Assembly: GCA_020635495.1 (NCBI GenBank)
Contig: JACJZQ010000016.1
Span: 28,673-92,672, forward strand
Origin: Flavobacteriales bacterium
GTDB taxonomy: Bacteria > Bacteroidota > Bacteroidia > UBA10329
DNA: 64,000 bases
Direction: 5' to 3'
Shown: piece by piece, positions 56,381 through 64,000 of the stretch
Position numbering within the stretch: position 1 is the stretch's first letter
How the letters are laid out: the number at the start of each line of letters is the position of its first letter
Notes under the pieces: model-generated
Told to the model about the DNA's origin: nothing
What the model saw: only the letters and a program-made list of their open reading frames with translations
The model's database searches: none
Made by a program: the position numbers and the translations under genes

Positions 56381-58018
56381 TTATTTGTACTCGATTCTTA
56401 TCAATCGTTGGGTTCCTCTACCACCTTGAATGTAGATGATGGATTCATTATCGAACAGTTGGTCTACCTTATTCCCCGGTTGTAGCATACCACCTGCATC
56501 ATCGGTTGTCCAAACCTGCTCTCTGGTTATTTCACCTTCGTTCTCTAGGTTACAAACGGTCATGTTTATCGGGTTGTCTCCTCCTGAGAATCCATATACA
56601 CGATCGCCTTTCCAGTCAGATTTAAGGTTCTTGAAGTTGTCGTTGAATAGGAAATACAGACGGTTGTTGGTCCATGCTACTTCATATCCAAGGCCAACCA
56701 TAGTTCTGTTCGATTGGTATTTAGGAATCTTTTTGGACCAGAGGATGTTTCCTTCCGCATCTACATTTATCACAACTATATTTCCTCTAACGTATACGGT
56801 GTAAGAACTTCTACCTGTGTATACCACGTAGCTGTAAGAAACCTCACCGATAAGGACTGCACCACCATCTTCTTTCTCAATTACGTAGTCAAGATCGTAA
56901 TTATCCATTCCAACACGGTCTTTTCCTTTTTTCTTCTCCTTTTCGTAGTTATTCATTTTTCTTTCAGACCAGTAGCTGGTTTTGAAATCTTCTTCAAATT
57001 CATCGAAGCTGGCGTGGGTCATTTCGCCCTTACCTACATTCCAGTAGCTGAGAAAAGCCCCGTCAATAAGGTCAAGACGGGTGTTTACATCATTGTTGTA
57101 AAAACCGCTGATCATAACCTTACCAGAGTTGGTAAGTCTGACATTGTATTGCTGAATCTTTTTATCAGAGAATCCAACCTGCATTGATTCGGTATCCTTC
57201 TCGGTGATTCGGAACACGTAGGTTTGAAAACGTTCTTCCTTCTCAAAATCACGGCCTTTGTCCTGAATACCCCAAGTAACTATCTCGCCATCATTTCCTA
57301 ACTGAAATGCGCGGTAGCTACCAGTGTTTCCCATTCTGAAAAACATATTTCCACCACCTGCAGAAACCCAATCTCTACCAACAAGCTTGAATATGTTGCC
57401 TTTATCCATGAAGAATTTCTGGTCCTTTTCCCAAAGAAGGTTGAACTCACGGTCAAACACCATGAAATGGAATCTTCTGTAACGGTCTTCTTCCTCTGGA
57501 AGCTTGAACGCGATAAGGAATTTTGAACCATCAGGAGAACGGTCGAACTGTGTGAAAGCGTTCTTGAAGTCCTTGTAAAACTTATCTCCCTTCAGGTCAA
57601 AGAGCTCCTTGTCGTCTTTGTTATATACAAGCTTCTCCTTATCCAGAGTACGGCAGAAAAGCTTGTTGCTTTTGGTCTTTTTGTCTGAAATGGAGTAGAA
57701 CTCATACAACTCATCGTCCAATTCCATATGCAATTCTATGTTCCGAACCACCTTTTCTTTTGGAAGCTCAATGCTTTTGGTTCTGATCTTTTTCAGTTCA
57801 TGGCTGTATTTGCCAATTACCACGTCTTTTCCTTTCTGGAAATAGGTGTAGAAATGTTCGTCATCTGCACCAAGAAAGTAATCTACAGAGGTGCCCAATT
57901 CGCGCTTTTCATTTGGCCCGAAATAGACATCGAAGTACTCCGATTCATGTTTCAGTTTTTGACCGAAAGAGGCAAATCCAATGGCCGTGATCACTACTAA
58001 TAAAGCAAGTTGTTTCAT
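56381..58018 (-). CDS. Hypothetical secreted protein, beta-propeller-like
   Basis: 545 residues with a signal peptide (1-19, GFASFG). The mature protein is made of many short beta segments with phrases such as SPDGSKFLIAF, FDREFNLLWEKDQ and VINVDAEGNILWSKKIP, which recall six- or seven-bladed propeller or TolB-type repeats. I see no enzyme motif. It is followed by its own terminator, and a trypsin-like lipoprotein gene lies 24 nt upstream, so the two may share a transcript. Confidence 0.8.
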   Translation of the reverse strand: MKQLALLVVITAIGFASFGQKLKHESEYFDVYFGPNEKRELGTSVDYFLGADDEHFYTYFQKGKDVVIGKYSHELKKIRTKSIELPKEKVVRNIELHMELDDELYEFYSISDKKTKSNKLFCRTLDKEKLVYNKDDKELFDLKGDKFYKDFKNAFTQFDRSPDGSKFLIAFKLPEEEDRYRRFHFMVFDREFNLLWEKDQKFFMDKGNIFKLVGRDWVSAGGGNMFFRMGNTGSYRAFQLGNDGEIVTWGIQDKGRDFEKEERFQTYVFRITEKDTESMQVGFSDKKIQQYNVRLTNSGKVMISGFYNNDVNTRLDLIDGAFLSYWNVGKGEMTHASFDEFEEDFKTSYWSERKMNNYEKEKKKGKDRVGMDNYDLDYVIEKEDGGAVLIGEVSYSYVVYTGRSSYTVYVRGNIVVINVDAEGNILWSKKIPKYQSNRTMVGLGYEVAWTNNRLYFLFNDNFKNLKSDWKGDRVYGFSGGDNPINMTVCNLENEGEITREQVWTTDDAGGMLQPGNKVDQLFDNESIIYIQGGRGTQRLIRIEYK

Positions 58019-58042
58019 GTGGGTAGGTTGAATTGGTTGTTG

Positions 58043-59710
58043 TTATTCTGTTAAAATGATTTTCAAAGCAGATTCAATATCGCTTGACGGAATAGCGAAG
58101 CCGATATCATCTATTTCTCGGTTTTTGAGTTCAGCGGTTACGATTCCGAGTACAATTCCGTCTTTATTGATCAGAGCCCCGCCACTGTTGCCTGGGTTTA
58201 TGGCCACATCTGTTTGTATGAAGGCATGGCCCCCGAACTTCCTTTTTCCGGAAATAATGCCGCGACTTACAGACTGACCTAGTTCAATGTCAGCAGGTGT
58301 TCCAACAGCATAAACATCAGCCCCGGTTTCTGCTTTGGCGTCTTTGCCGATTTTGACAGGAACCAATCCAGTTGTGTCGATCTTCAACAGAGCAAGGTCA
58401 ACGGCTTCGTTCATTCTGATGAATTTCAGCGGGAAGCGTTTGTCCACATCTGCAGATAATATGGCCTTCAGGTCTGCAGTGTCTTCATCCACAACGTGGG
58501 CATTGGTAATGATATAACCATCTGGTGTTATGAGACATCCACTTCCATGACCTTCTGGTGTAACAATGGTGAAAACAGCCTTTACCACTTCAGCAACACT
58601 GGTTGCATAGGTTGAACCTGTTTTTATGGTAAGTTCTTCTTCCTCTGCCAGAGGGATTGGAGCTGGAGCACTCAAAATACTTTGAATAGTATCCAGCGCA
58701 ATAAATTCTTTTAGACCAAGGTCCATGGCTTGGGTAAAGGCTGCCGTGATGGCTTCTTGCTGTAGCTCTGCAGACATGGCCGCTTCTTTGAACTCCACCC
58801 ATTCCGATCTGGTTGTGAAGCCTCTGTCGTACAAGAATTGTAGTTGATCGTTGGTTTCCAGTGCCCAAGCAGATTTTACTTCGCAGAGCAACTTGTCGTC
58901 AGCAACAGAAAAAGTAATGCCACTGATCTGGTTGTCTATGCGTAGGCAATTCAGGTTAGTTGCCTCAGCAGAGTCTAAGTTGTATTCCAACTTTGTCAAA
59001 GATTCAACTACGGGGTCATAGAGTTTCAGGTCTTCCAAGAAGGAGAAGTTATCTGCAGAATCGCGCGTTTCGTAACCGTAACCGTTCACATACTGGTCCC
59101 TTGATTCGTAATCTCTTACGCGGATGCCCTTCTTCTTCAGTTTGAATTCCATATCATTTGCAACCAACCAAAGTTGACCAGTATCTCTCTTTAGAATAGG
59201 CAACAATTTTGGCAACTCCACTTTTTTGGGGAATATTCTTCCAGGAGCTGGCATGGATGCACCCCAACCTGCTAAAGCTAAGGCAGCGGCTGTATAAAGC
59301 ACCGGATCGGGCGGGGGTGTTGGGCCTCCAACCCCTCTAAGGCTTTGGATCTTTAAAGCCGCCATGATGGTTGTGGCAATGTCCACAGAAACCATTGTAA
59401 GAATATCAACTCGTTTCAGATGGTTCGGAGAATTCCGTTCAACCTTAATGGTCTGCGAGACAAACCCATTCTTCTCTTGCCGAACCCAGTAATTCTTCCG
59501 CCAATGATTGAGTTTTATCTTGTAATTGGCCTCAGTTATCTTCCTGTATTTTCCATCCTCGGTTTCTGAGATAGAGATGGTTACATCTTCTGTTTCCGGG
59601 ACGAACTGCGTTTTTCTTGTCAGTGATAGGTAGCCGCAGCCACTTTCTAGAACCATTGAGGCAATCAAGAGGGCAAGGATTCCAAACCTGCCACCGATCG
59701 ATATTTTCAT
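58043..59710 (-). CDS. Trypsin-like (HtrA-type) serine protease lipoprotein with unknown N-terminal region
   Basis: 555 residues. The lipoprotein signal ends LESGC with Cys25. The last 160 residues are an S1C protease domain with triad H405 (TNAHVV), D438 (AVDLALLKID) and S509 (NPGNSGGA). No PDZ domain follows, unlike DegP. The 370 residues in front match nothing I know; they include a hydrophobic Gly/Pro-rich stretch (about 125-165) that might insert in a membrane. It is probably anchored to an envelope membrane and active in quality control or processing there. Confidence 0.87.
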   Translation of the reverse strand: MKISIGGRFGILALLIASMVLESGCGYLSLTRKTQFVPETEDVTISISETEDGKYRKITEANYKIKLNHWRKNYWVRQEKNGFVSQTIKVERNSPNHLKRVDILTMVSVDIATTIMAALKIQSLRGVGGPTPPPDPVLYTAAALALAGWGASMPAPGRIFPKKVELPKLLPILKRDTGQLWLVANDMEFKLKKKGIRVRDYESRDQYVNGYGYETRDSADNFSFLEDLKLYDPVVESLTKLEYNLDSAEATNLNCLRIDNQISGITFSVADDKLLCEVKSAWALETNDQLQFLYDRGFTTRSEWVEFKEAAMSAELQQEAITAAFTQAMDLGLKEFIALDTIQSILSAPAPIPLAEEEELTIKTGSTYATSVAEVVKAVFTIVTPEGHGSGCLITPDGYIITNAHVVDEDTADLKAILSADVDKRFPLKFIRMNEAVDLALLKIDTTGLVPVKIGKDAKAETGADVYAVGTPADIELGQSVSRGIISGKRKFGGHAFIQTDVAINPGNSGGALINKDGIVLGIVTAELKNREIDDIGFAIPSSDIESALKIILTE

Positions 59711-59769
59711 AAACGTAGGTAAGGGTTGATAGAACGCCCAATGTAAGCATTGTTTCGAGTTGACAGAAT

Positions 59770-59800
59770 AAAAAAGGGTCGGCTTTAGCCGACCCTTTCA
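59770..59800 (-). terminator. Rho-independent terminator of the 218-residue protein gene
   Basis: A perfect 11-bp stem (59773-59783 with 59788-59798), a 4-nt loop, and a T-run on the minus strand. Confidence 0.8.
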
Positions 59801-59822
59801 ATAGGACATTATCCTGGTGTTT

Positions 59823-60479
59823 TTACTTGAAAGCCTTCTTAAGCACTTTGGCGTGAAAACTCTTCGCCATTTTCTCAAATGACTCTCCAAGACGCTTTTC
59901 AAAAGTAGCACCTTCAATAGCCGCTACAACGGCCATTCCTGGAATGCTCTTAGCAGCACTTGCTCCCTTGATCATATCCATTGTAAGTGAAGATGTCACA
60001 TTATCCCCTTCCACAACCTCTATGATTCCGCTCAACCAAGCATCTGAAGCCGAAACACCAACGCTGTAACCAGGGTCCATGTACGTTACCTTTACACGAA
60101 TGGTGTACTTGGCATTGTCCAGACCTCTTTTCACTAGAGCGCCTTCCCACATTTCTGCCATCTTGGTTTCAAAGCTCGATTCAAAGTTGTTTGGCTTGGC
60201 AGCTTCCCAACGCTTTTTCCAATCGTCTCCGGTACCTGCCTCTTTCTCGTTCTTCTTGTCTACGATCTTCTGCAGCCAATCTGCTTCTGGCATCGCCTTC
60301 CATGTAGCAAATGGAGAGCCGCCTCTCACTTGTGCTTCAGAATAATCCCAAACTACGTTTACTTCGGTCTGACCTTTCAATTCTGTAAAGTCTCCTTTGG
60401 TAATCTTGGTCTTTTGTGCAAATGCAACAGACGTGGCCGCCATCAGCACTGCAGTGGTCAATAGTTTAATTGTTTTCAT
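59823..60479 (-). CDS. Hypothetical exported protein
   Basis: 218 residues with a clean signal peptide (1-20, SVAFA). The mature protein has a Trp-rich middle and a small hydrophobic segment near 165-190 (GASAAKSIPGMAVVAAIEG). No family recognised. The ATG at 60479 fits the signal peptide. It is divergent from ruvB and followed by a strong terminator, hence probably monocistronic. Confidence 0.8.
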   Translation of the reverse strand: MKTIKLLTTAVLMAATSVAFAQKTKITKGDFTELKGQTEVNVVWDYSEAQVRGGSPFATWKAMPEADWLQKIVDKKNEKEAGTGDDWKKRWEAAKPNNFESSFETKMAEMWEGALVKRGLDNAKYTIRVKVTYMDPGYSVGVSASDAWLSGIIEVVEGDNVTSSLTMDMIKGASAAKSIPGMAVVAAIEGATFEKRLGESFEKMAKSFHAKVLKKAFK

Positions 60480-60603
60480 GATCAATTGAATTTGGTTAAT
60501 GTGTTTTGGTCTTACAAATGTAATGCCGAGGTTGAACCCTAAACTAGGTAATTCTTCGTATTCTTAGCACTGATGGAAGTCAAGGTCTTCATACATTTAG
60601 CCC

Positions 60604-61629
60604 ATGAATCAGAACTTGGATCCATCTGCTGAGGGCCAGCTTCCTGTTGACAGGGAAACTGAGAAAGCCTTACGGCCAAAAGGCTTTGAGGAATTCAGCG
60701 GACAGGATAAAGTAGTTGAGAACCTGAAGGTGTTTGTGCAAGCAGCACAGCAGCGCGATGAAGCCTTGGACCATGTACTTCTTCATGGTCCTCCGGGTTT
60801 AGGGAAAACCACCTTGGCAAATATCATAGCCAATGACCTTGGCGTGAGTCTTAAACTGACATCAGGTCCAGTATTGGATAAGCCTGGAGACCTTGCTGGA
60901 CTTCTTACGAACCTTGAACCTAATGATGTCTTGTTCATTGATGAGATACATCGATTGTCTCCGGTGGTAGAAGAGTATTTGTACTCTGCCATGGAGGATT
61001 ATCGGATTGATATTATGATCGAGACAGGACCGAATGCAAGATCCGTACAGATCAATCTCAATCCGTTTACGCTGGTCGGGGCCACTACCCGTTCTGGATT
61101 GTTGACCGCACCATTGCGTGCCCGTTTCGGAATAACCTCAAGACTGGAGTATTATGATGCCAAGATTCTTTCTGGAATCGTGAAACGGTCTGCGGCTATT
61201 CTGGATGTTCCGATTGAGGATGATGCGGCTGTAGAGATTGCCAGAAGAAGCCGCGGAACACCCCGAATTACCAATGCACTTTTAAGGCGCGTGCGCGATT
61301 TCGCCCAGATAAAAGGAGATGGAACGATCAACAAGGAGATCACTCAGTTTGCACTTGATGCGCTGAATGTAGACAAGCACGGATTGGATGAAATGGACAA
61401 CCGCATTCTCCGAACAATAATTGAGAAATTCAAAGGTGGACCTGTCGGATTGACCACCATTGCCACTGCGGTAGGAGAAGAGGCAGGAACCATTGAAGAG
61501 GTTTACGAACCGTTCCTCATCATGGAAGGGTACATCTCCAGAACTCCACGCGGTAGACAGGCAACGGAACGAGCCTATGAGCATTTGGGTAAGATCAGTC
61601 CAGGAAGGGAAGGAACGCTCTTCGAATAG
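60604..61629 (+). CDS. ruvB: Holliday junction branch migration DNA helicase
   Basis: Hexameric AAA+ motor that drives branch migration with RuvA, 341 residues, full length. It has Walker [10 protein letters not shown] (62-70), Walker [10 protein letters not shown], sensor and arginine-finger region GATTRSGLL...RARFG, and the C-terminal winged helix with [13 protein letters not shown]. ruvA and ruvC are not nearby. The GxxExxY cassette begins six bases after its stop. Confidence 0.97.
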   Translation: MNQNLDPSAEGQLPVDRETEKALRPKGFEEFSGQDKVVENLKVFVQAAQQRDEALDHVLLHGPPGLGKTTLANIIANDLGVSLKLTSGPVLDKPGDLAGLLTNLEPNDVLFIDEIHRLSPVVEEYLYSAMEDYRIDIMIETGPNARSVQINLNPFTLVGATTRSGLLTAPLRARFGITSRLEYYDAKILSGIVKRSAAILDVPIEDDAAVEIARRSRGTPRITNALLRRVRDFAQIKGDGTINKEITQFALDALNVDKHGLDEMDNRILRTIIEKFKGGPVGLTTIATAVGEEAGTIEEVYEPFLIMEGYISRTPRGRQATERAYEHLGKISPGREGTLFE

Positions 61630-61635
61630 ATCAGT

Positions 61636-61664
61636 TTCTCGCCAAGGTGCAAAGACGCCAAGAG
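61636..61664 (+). repeat. Left inverted repeat of GxxExxY cassette 2
   Basis: A 29-nt arm matching the reverse complement of 62073-62101 at 26 of 29 positions. It starts six bases after the ruvB stop. Its sequence is unrelated to the repeats of cassette 1. Confidence 0.8.
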
Positions 61665-61678
61665 GTAAATTTCAAGAT

Positions 61679-62056
61679 ATGACGGAAGACGAAATAGCTA
61701 AGATTGTCGTGGATACTTCCTATAATATTCATGTGGAGCTTGGCCCCGGTCTATTAGAAAGTGTTTACGAAGAAGTTTTAGCCTACGAACTTCAAAACCG
61801 TGGTTTAATTGTCGAGCGGCAGCGAGGCATTGAAGTGGAGTGGGATGGTCAGAATCTGGGGAAGGGATTTGTCGCAGACTTAATAATAGATTCGAAAGTC
61901 ATTATTGAGTTGAAGTCTGTTCAGAAGTTAGAGCCGGTCCATTTTAAGCAACTTCTCACTTATTTGCGCTTGTCAGATATGAAATTGGGCCTGCTCATCA
62001 ATTTCAATGAGACCCTCATTAAGAACGGAATCAAACGTGTGGTAAATGGTTTGTAA
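61679..62056 (+). CDS. GxxExxY protein (copy 2)
   Basis: 125 residues from a clear ATG. The motif GLLESVY is at 24-30 and the nuclease-like D67...E77-L-K79 (ADLIIDSKVIIELK) follows. The overall pattern matches the copy at 16.3 kb although the two are diverged. The open frame upstream of the ATG is the tail of other-frame ruvB and the repeat. The gene is flanked closely by a 29-nt inverted repeat on both sides. Function unknown; the motif set suggests a PD-(D/E)xK nuclease relative. Confidence 0.87.
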   Translation: MTEDEIAKIVVDTSYNIHVELGPGLLESVYEEVLAYELQNRGLIVERQRGIEVEWDGQNLGKGFVADLIIDSKVIIELKSVQKLEPVHFKQLLTYLRLSDMKLGLLINFNETLIKNGIKRVVNGL

Positions 62057-62072
62057 AATCCAAAGCATCCAT

Positions 62073-62101
62073 CTCTTCGCGTCTTTTCACCTTAGCGAGA
62101 A
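62073..62101 (-). repeat. Right inverted repeat of GxxExxY cassette 2
   Basis: Partner of 61636-61664. It ends on the base just before the queG ATG, so it occupies the queG ribosome-binding region. Confidence 0.8.
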
Positions 62102-63016
62102 ATGAAAAAGGAAACTCTAATAAAACAAGAAGCCCAGCGATTGGGCTTTTTACAGTGCGGTATTTCCAAAGCAGACTTCCTCGAACAAGAGGCTCCGCGC
62201 TTGGAAAAATGGCTCAACGCCAATATGCACGGCCAAATGGGCTACATGGCCAATCATTTCGATCAGCGATTGGACCCAAGAAAGTTGGTAGATGGCGCCA
62301 AAAGTATCATCACGGTGTTGCTCAATTATTACCCTTCAGAAACACAGAAAGACCCCGAAGCTCCGAAGATTTCCAAGTATGCCTACGGCAACGATTACCA
62401 CCATGTGATAAAAGGTAAACTGCGTGAATTGGTCAACTTCATCAATGAAGAGATCGGTGAAGTGGGAGGAAGAGCGTTTGTGGATAGCGCGCCCGTTATG
62501 GATAAAGCTTGGGCGGCAAAAGCAGGTTTAGGTTGGATAGGTAAGAACACCAACCTCATCAACTCAAAAGCAGGATCATTCTTTTTTATTGGTGAGTTGA
62601 TTCTAGATATTGAATTGCAACCAGATGGCCCGACAACCGACCATTGCGGAACTTGCACCGCCTGCATTGATGCCTGTCCAACCGAGGCCATCGTGGCGCC
62701 ATATGTTGTAGATGGCTCCAAGTGCATTTCCTATTTCACCATAGAGTTGAAAGATGCCATTCCCACAGAGATGAAAGGAAAGTTTGACGATTGGGCATTT
62801 GGTTGTGATGTCTGTCAGGATGTGTGCCCGTGGAACCGCTTCTCCAAACCACATTCAGAACCGCAATTCGACCCTCATCCTAATCTGTTGGAAATGACCA
62901 AGCAGGATTGGGAAGAATTGACCGAAGATGTCTTCAAAAAGGTGTTTCAGAAATCAGCCGTAAAACGTGCTAAATTCAGCGGACTGAAACGCAACATCGA
63001 ATTTCTGAAACCGTGA
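62102..63016 (+). CDS. queG: Epoxyqueuosine reductase
   Basis: Last step of queuosine tRNA modification: cobalamin- and two 4Fe-4S-dependent reduction of epoxyqueuosine. It has 304 residues. The first cluster is [12 protein letters not shown] (Cys182, 185, 188, 192), and the second is [11 protein letters not shown] near 240-250. [17 protein letters not shown] (137-153) is the cobalamin-side signature. The start follows directly after the right repeat of the GxxExxY cassette. The next gene overlaps its stop with a GTG. Confidence 0.96.
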   Translation: MKKETLIKQEAQRLGFLQCGISKADFLEQEAPRLEKWLNANMHGQMGYMANHFDQRLDPRKLVDGAKSIITVLLNYYPSETQKDPEAPKISKYAYGNDYHHVIKGKLRELVNFINEEIGEVGGRAFVDSAPVMDKAWAAKAGLGWIGKNTNLINSKAGSFFFIGELILDIELQPDGPTTDHCGTCTACIDACPTEAIVAPYVVDGSKCISYFTIELKDAIPTEMKGKFDDWAFGCDVCQDVCPWNRFSKPHSEPQFDPHPNLLEMTKQDWEELTEDVFKKVFQKSAVKRAKFSGLKRNIEFLKP

Positions 63017-64000
63017 ATCGGCTTATTCTTTTTCTACTTCTACTTCCGAGTCTTGGCTGGGGCCAGAACCAGTATTGGGCGCAGCAGTATGGTTCGCGGT
63101 CGGCCTTGCTTGGCGGGGCCGTAGTTGCTGGTGCTACAGACAACAGTGCGCTCTATTACAATCCTGCGTTGTTGTCTCTTATCGAAAATGGACATCTATC
63201 AGTCAGTGCAAACGCCTACGGATTTGAATTCGCGAAGCTGAAAAATGGTGCCGGGAACGGTCTTGACCTTGTTTCTTTTCAGACATTGATCTATCCACAG
63301 ATCGTTTCTGGGATGATCAATCTTAAAAAGGCTCCAAAATTTAAACTTGGTTATGGAATACTCACGCGTTTCAGCAATCGAACGAAGCTAAACCTACTCA
63401 CAGAGCAACAGGTTGAAATTACCCCGCTCGGTTCAGGAGATGAGTATTACAAATCGAACTTCATCTATGAGTTATCAAACATTGAGCAGTGGGGTGCGAT
63501 CAGCCTTGGGTATAAAATCAACGAGAAATTCTCGGTTGGGTTGACCCAGTTCATATCCTACCTCAATAACGACTCGCGATTGTCGATTGACAGAAGTGTT
63601 GATGTAAGTGCCGATTCGGCCAGTTTTACGGCACAGCTGCTTTCTGAGAATAACAGCATCATTAACCACGTGGGTTTGCTTTACAAAGTGGGCTTTTCGT
63701 TCCAAAGTAATGGACACAAACTAGGGGTAACGGCCACTTCACCAAACATTAAACTTTGGGGCAGGGCCAATGCAAGTGCCGCGCAGATCGAGTATAACAT
63801 GGACAGACTTGGTGCTGCTGATCCTGAACCGTTTTTCTCGTTGAGCTCGCTCATTGTAGAATCGCAAAACCGCAGATTGGATGTAAACTATAAGCTCCCG
63901 TGGTCGTTTGCGCTAGGCTATGAGTATGAATTCCCAAAAGGAACGAAGATCATGTTTGCATCAGAGGTTTTCTTGCCTGTGAAACAATACACTGTTTTTG
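63013..64000 (+). CDS. Outer-membrane protein (OmpP1/FadL-like), truncated at window end
   Basis: The first 329 codons are visible and the frame is still open at the edge. It starts with GTG overlapping the queG stop (GTGA). A signal peptide ([18 protein letters not shown]) is followed by [19 protein letters not shown], a phrase characteristic of the FadL/OmpP1 family N-terminus. Alternating hydrophobic strands follow. It may transport hydrophobic compounds. Without the C-terminus the assignment stays tentative. Confidence 0.8.
   Translation, partial: MNRLILFLLLLPSLGWGQNQYWAQQYGSRSALLGGAVVAGATDNSALYYNPALLSLIENGHLSVSANAYGFEFAKLKNGAGNGLDLVSFQTLIYPQIVSGMINLKKAPKFKLGYGILTRFSNRTKLNLLTEQQVEITPLGSGDEYYKSNFIYELSNIEQWGAISLGYKINEKFSVGLTQFISYLNNDSRLSIDRSVDVSADSASFTAQLLSENNSIINHVGLLYKVGFSFQSNGHKLGVTATSPNIKLWGRANASAAQIEYNMDRLGAADPEPFFSLSSLIVESQNRRLDVNYKLPWSFALGYEYEFPKGTKIMFASEVFLPVKQYTVF

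Overview
The window looks like a chromosomal piece of a Bacteroidota bacterium, most likely a Flavobacteriales-type lineage. The signs are a type IX secretion (T9SS) sorting domain, a Wzi/Wza/Wzc capsule set, lipoprotein M16 and trypsin-like proteases, and recurrent Bacteroidota -7 promoter boxes (TAnnTTTG, here often TASCTTYG). Some boxes lie only 4-6 nt before the start codon. No rRNA, tRNA, CRISPR array, prophage or transposase was seen. Gene density is high, and once frameshifted genes are joined no gap exceeds 300 bases.

Layout. 1-8.7 kb (minus): sucA and the start of sucB, preceded by a tightly coupled operon of an RND/MMPL exporter, rmlA, an NAD-sugar epimerase, a polyprenyl diphosphate synthase and a small unknown protein. 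8.9-13.6 kb: a mixed block with a desaturase, GNAT acetyltransferase, tiny Cys-rich protein, DUF1287 protein, epoxide-hydrolase-like enzyme, phosphopantetheinyl transferase and cysQ. 13.6-19.2 kb (minus): an SLC13 permease, an aldehyde dehydrogenase (ALDH) pair with deoC, and a GxxExxY gene flanked by inverted repeats between the two ALDH genes. 19.4-20.5 kb: a secreted T9SS cargo protein.

20.6-50 kb is the core of the window, a surface-polysaccharide locus. It opens with cysC-cysD-cysN, which make the sulfate donor PAPS. hldE, fcl and gmd follow, then a flippase and an unusual run of nucleotidyltransferase - sulfotransferase - nucleotidyltransferase - sulfotransferase genes. After these come glycosyltransferases, an asparagine-synthase-like amidotransferase, an O-antigen polymerase, a bi-domain oxidoreductase, wecB, Wzi and the priming sugar transferase. 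Wzc (with a Gly-Tyr repeat tail) and Wza face them on the other strand. With cysQ (PAP removal) and a possible sulfate permease upstream, the window could hold a whole sulfation circuit: uptake, activation, transfer and by-product recycling. I infer that the product is a sulfated capsule or exopolysaccharide.

50-64 kb: aspS, tadA, a series of secreted or lipoprotein genes (M16 peptidase, trypsin-like protease, unknowns), ruvB, a second GxxExxY cassette with its own unrelated inverted repeats, queG and a truncated outer-membrane protein gene.

Quality note. Between 18.15 and 22.31 kb, four genes (an ALDH, the T9SS protein, cysD and cysN) carry six one-base changes in short homopolymers. These break or garble otherwise well-conserved proteins. 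The clustering suggests consensus error more than decay.
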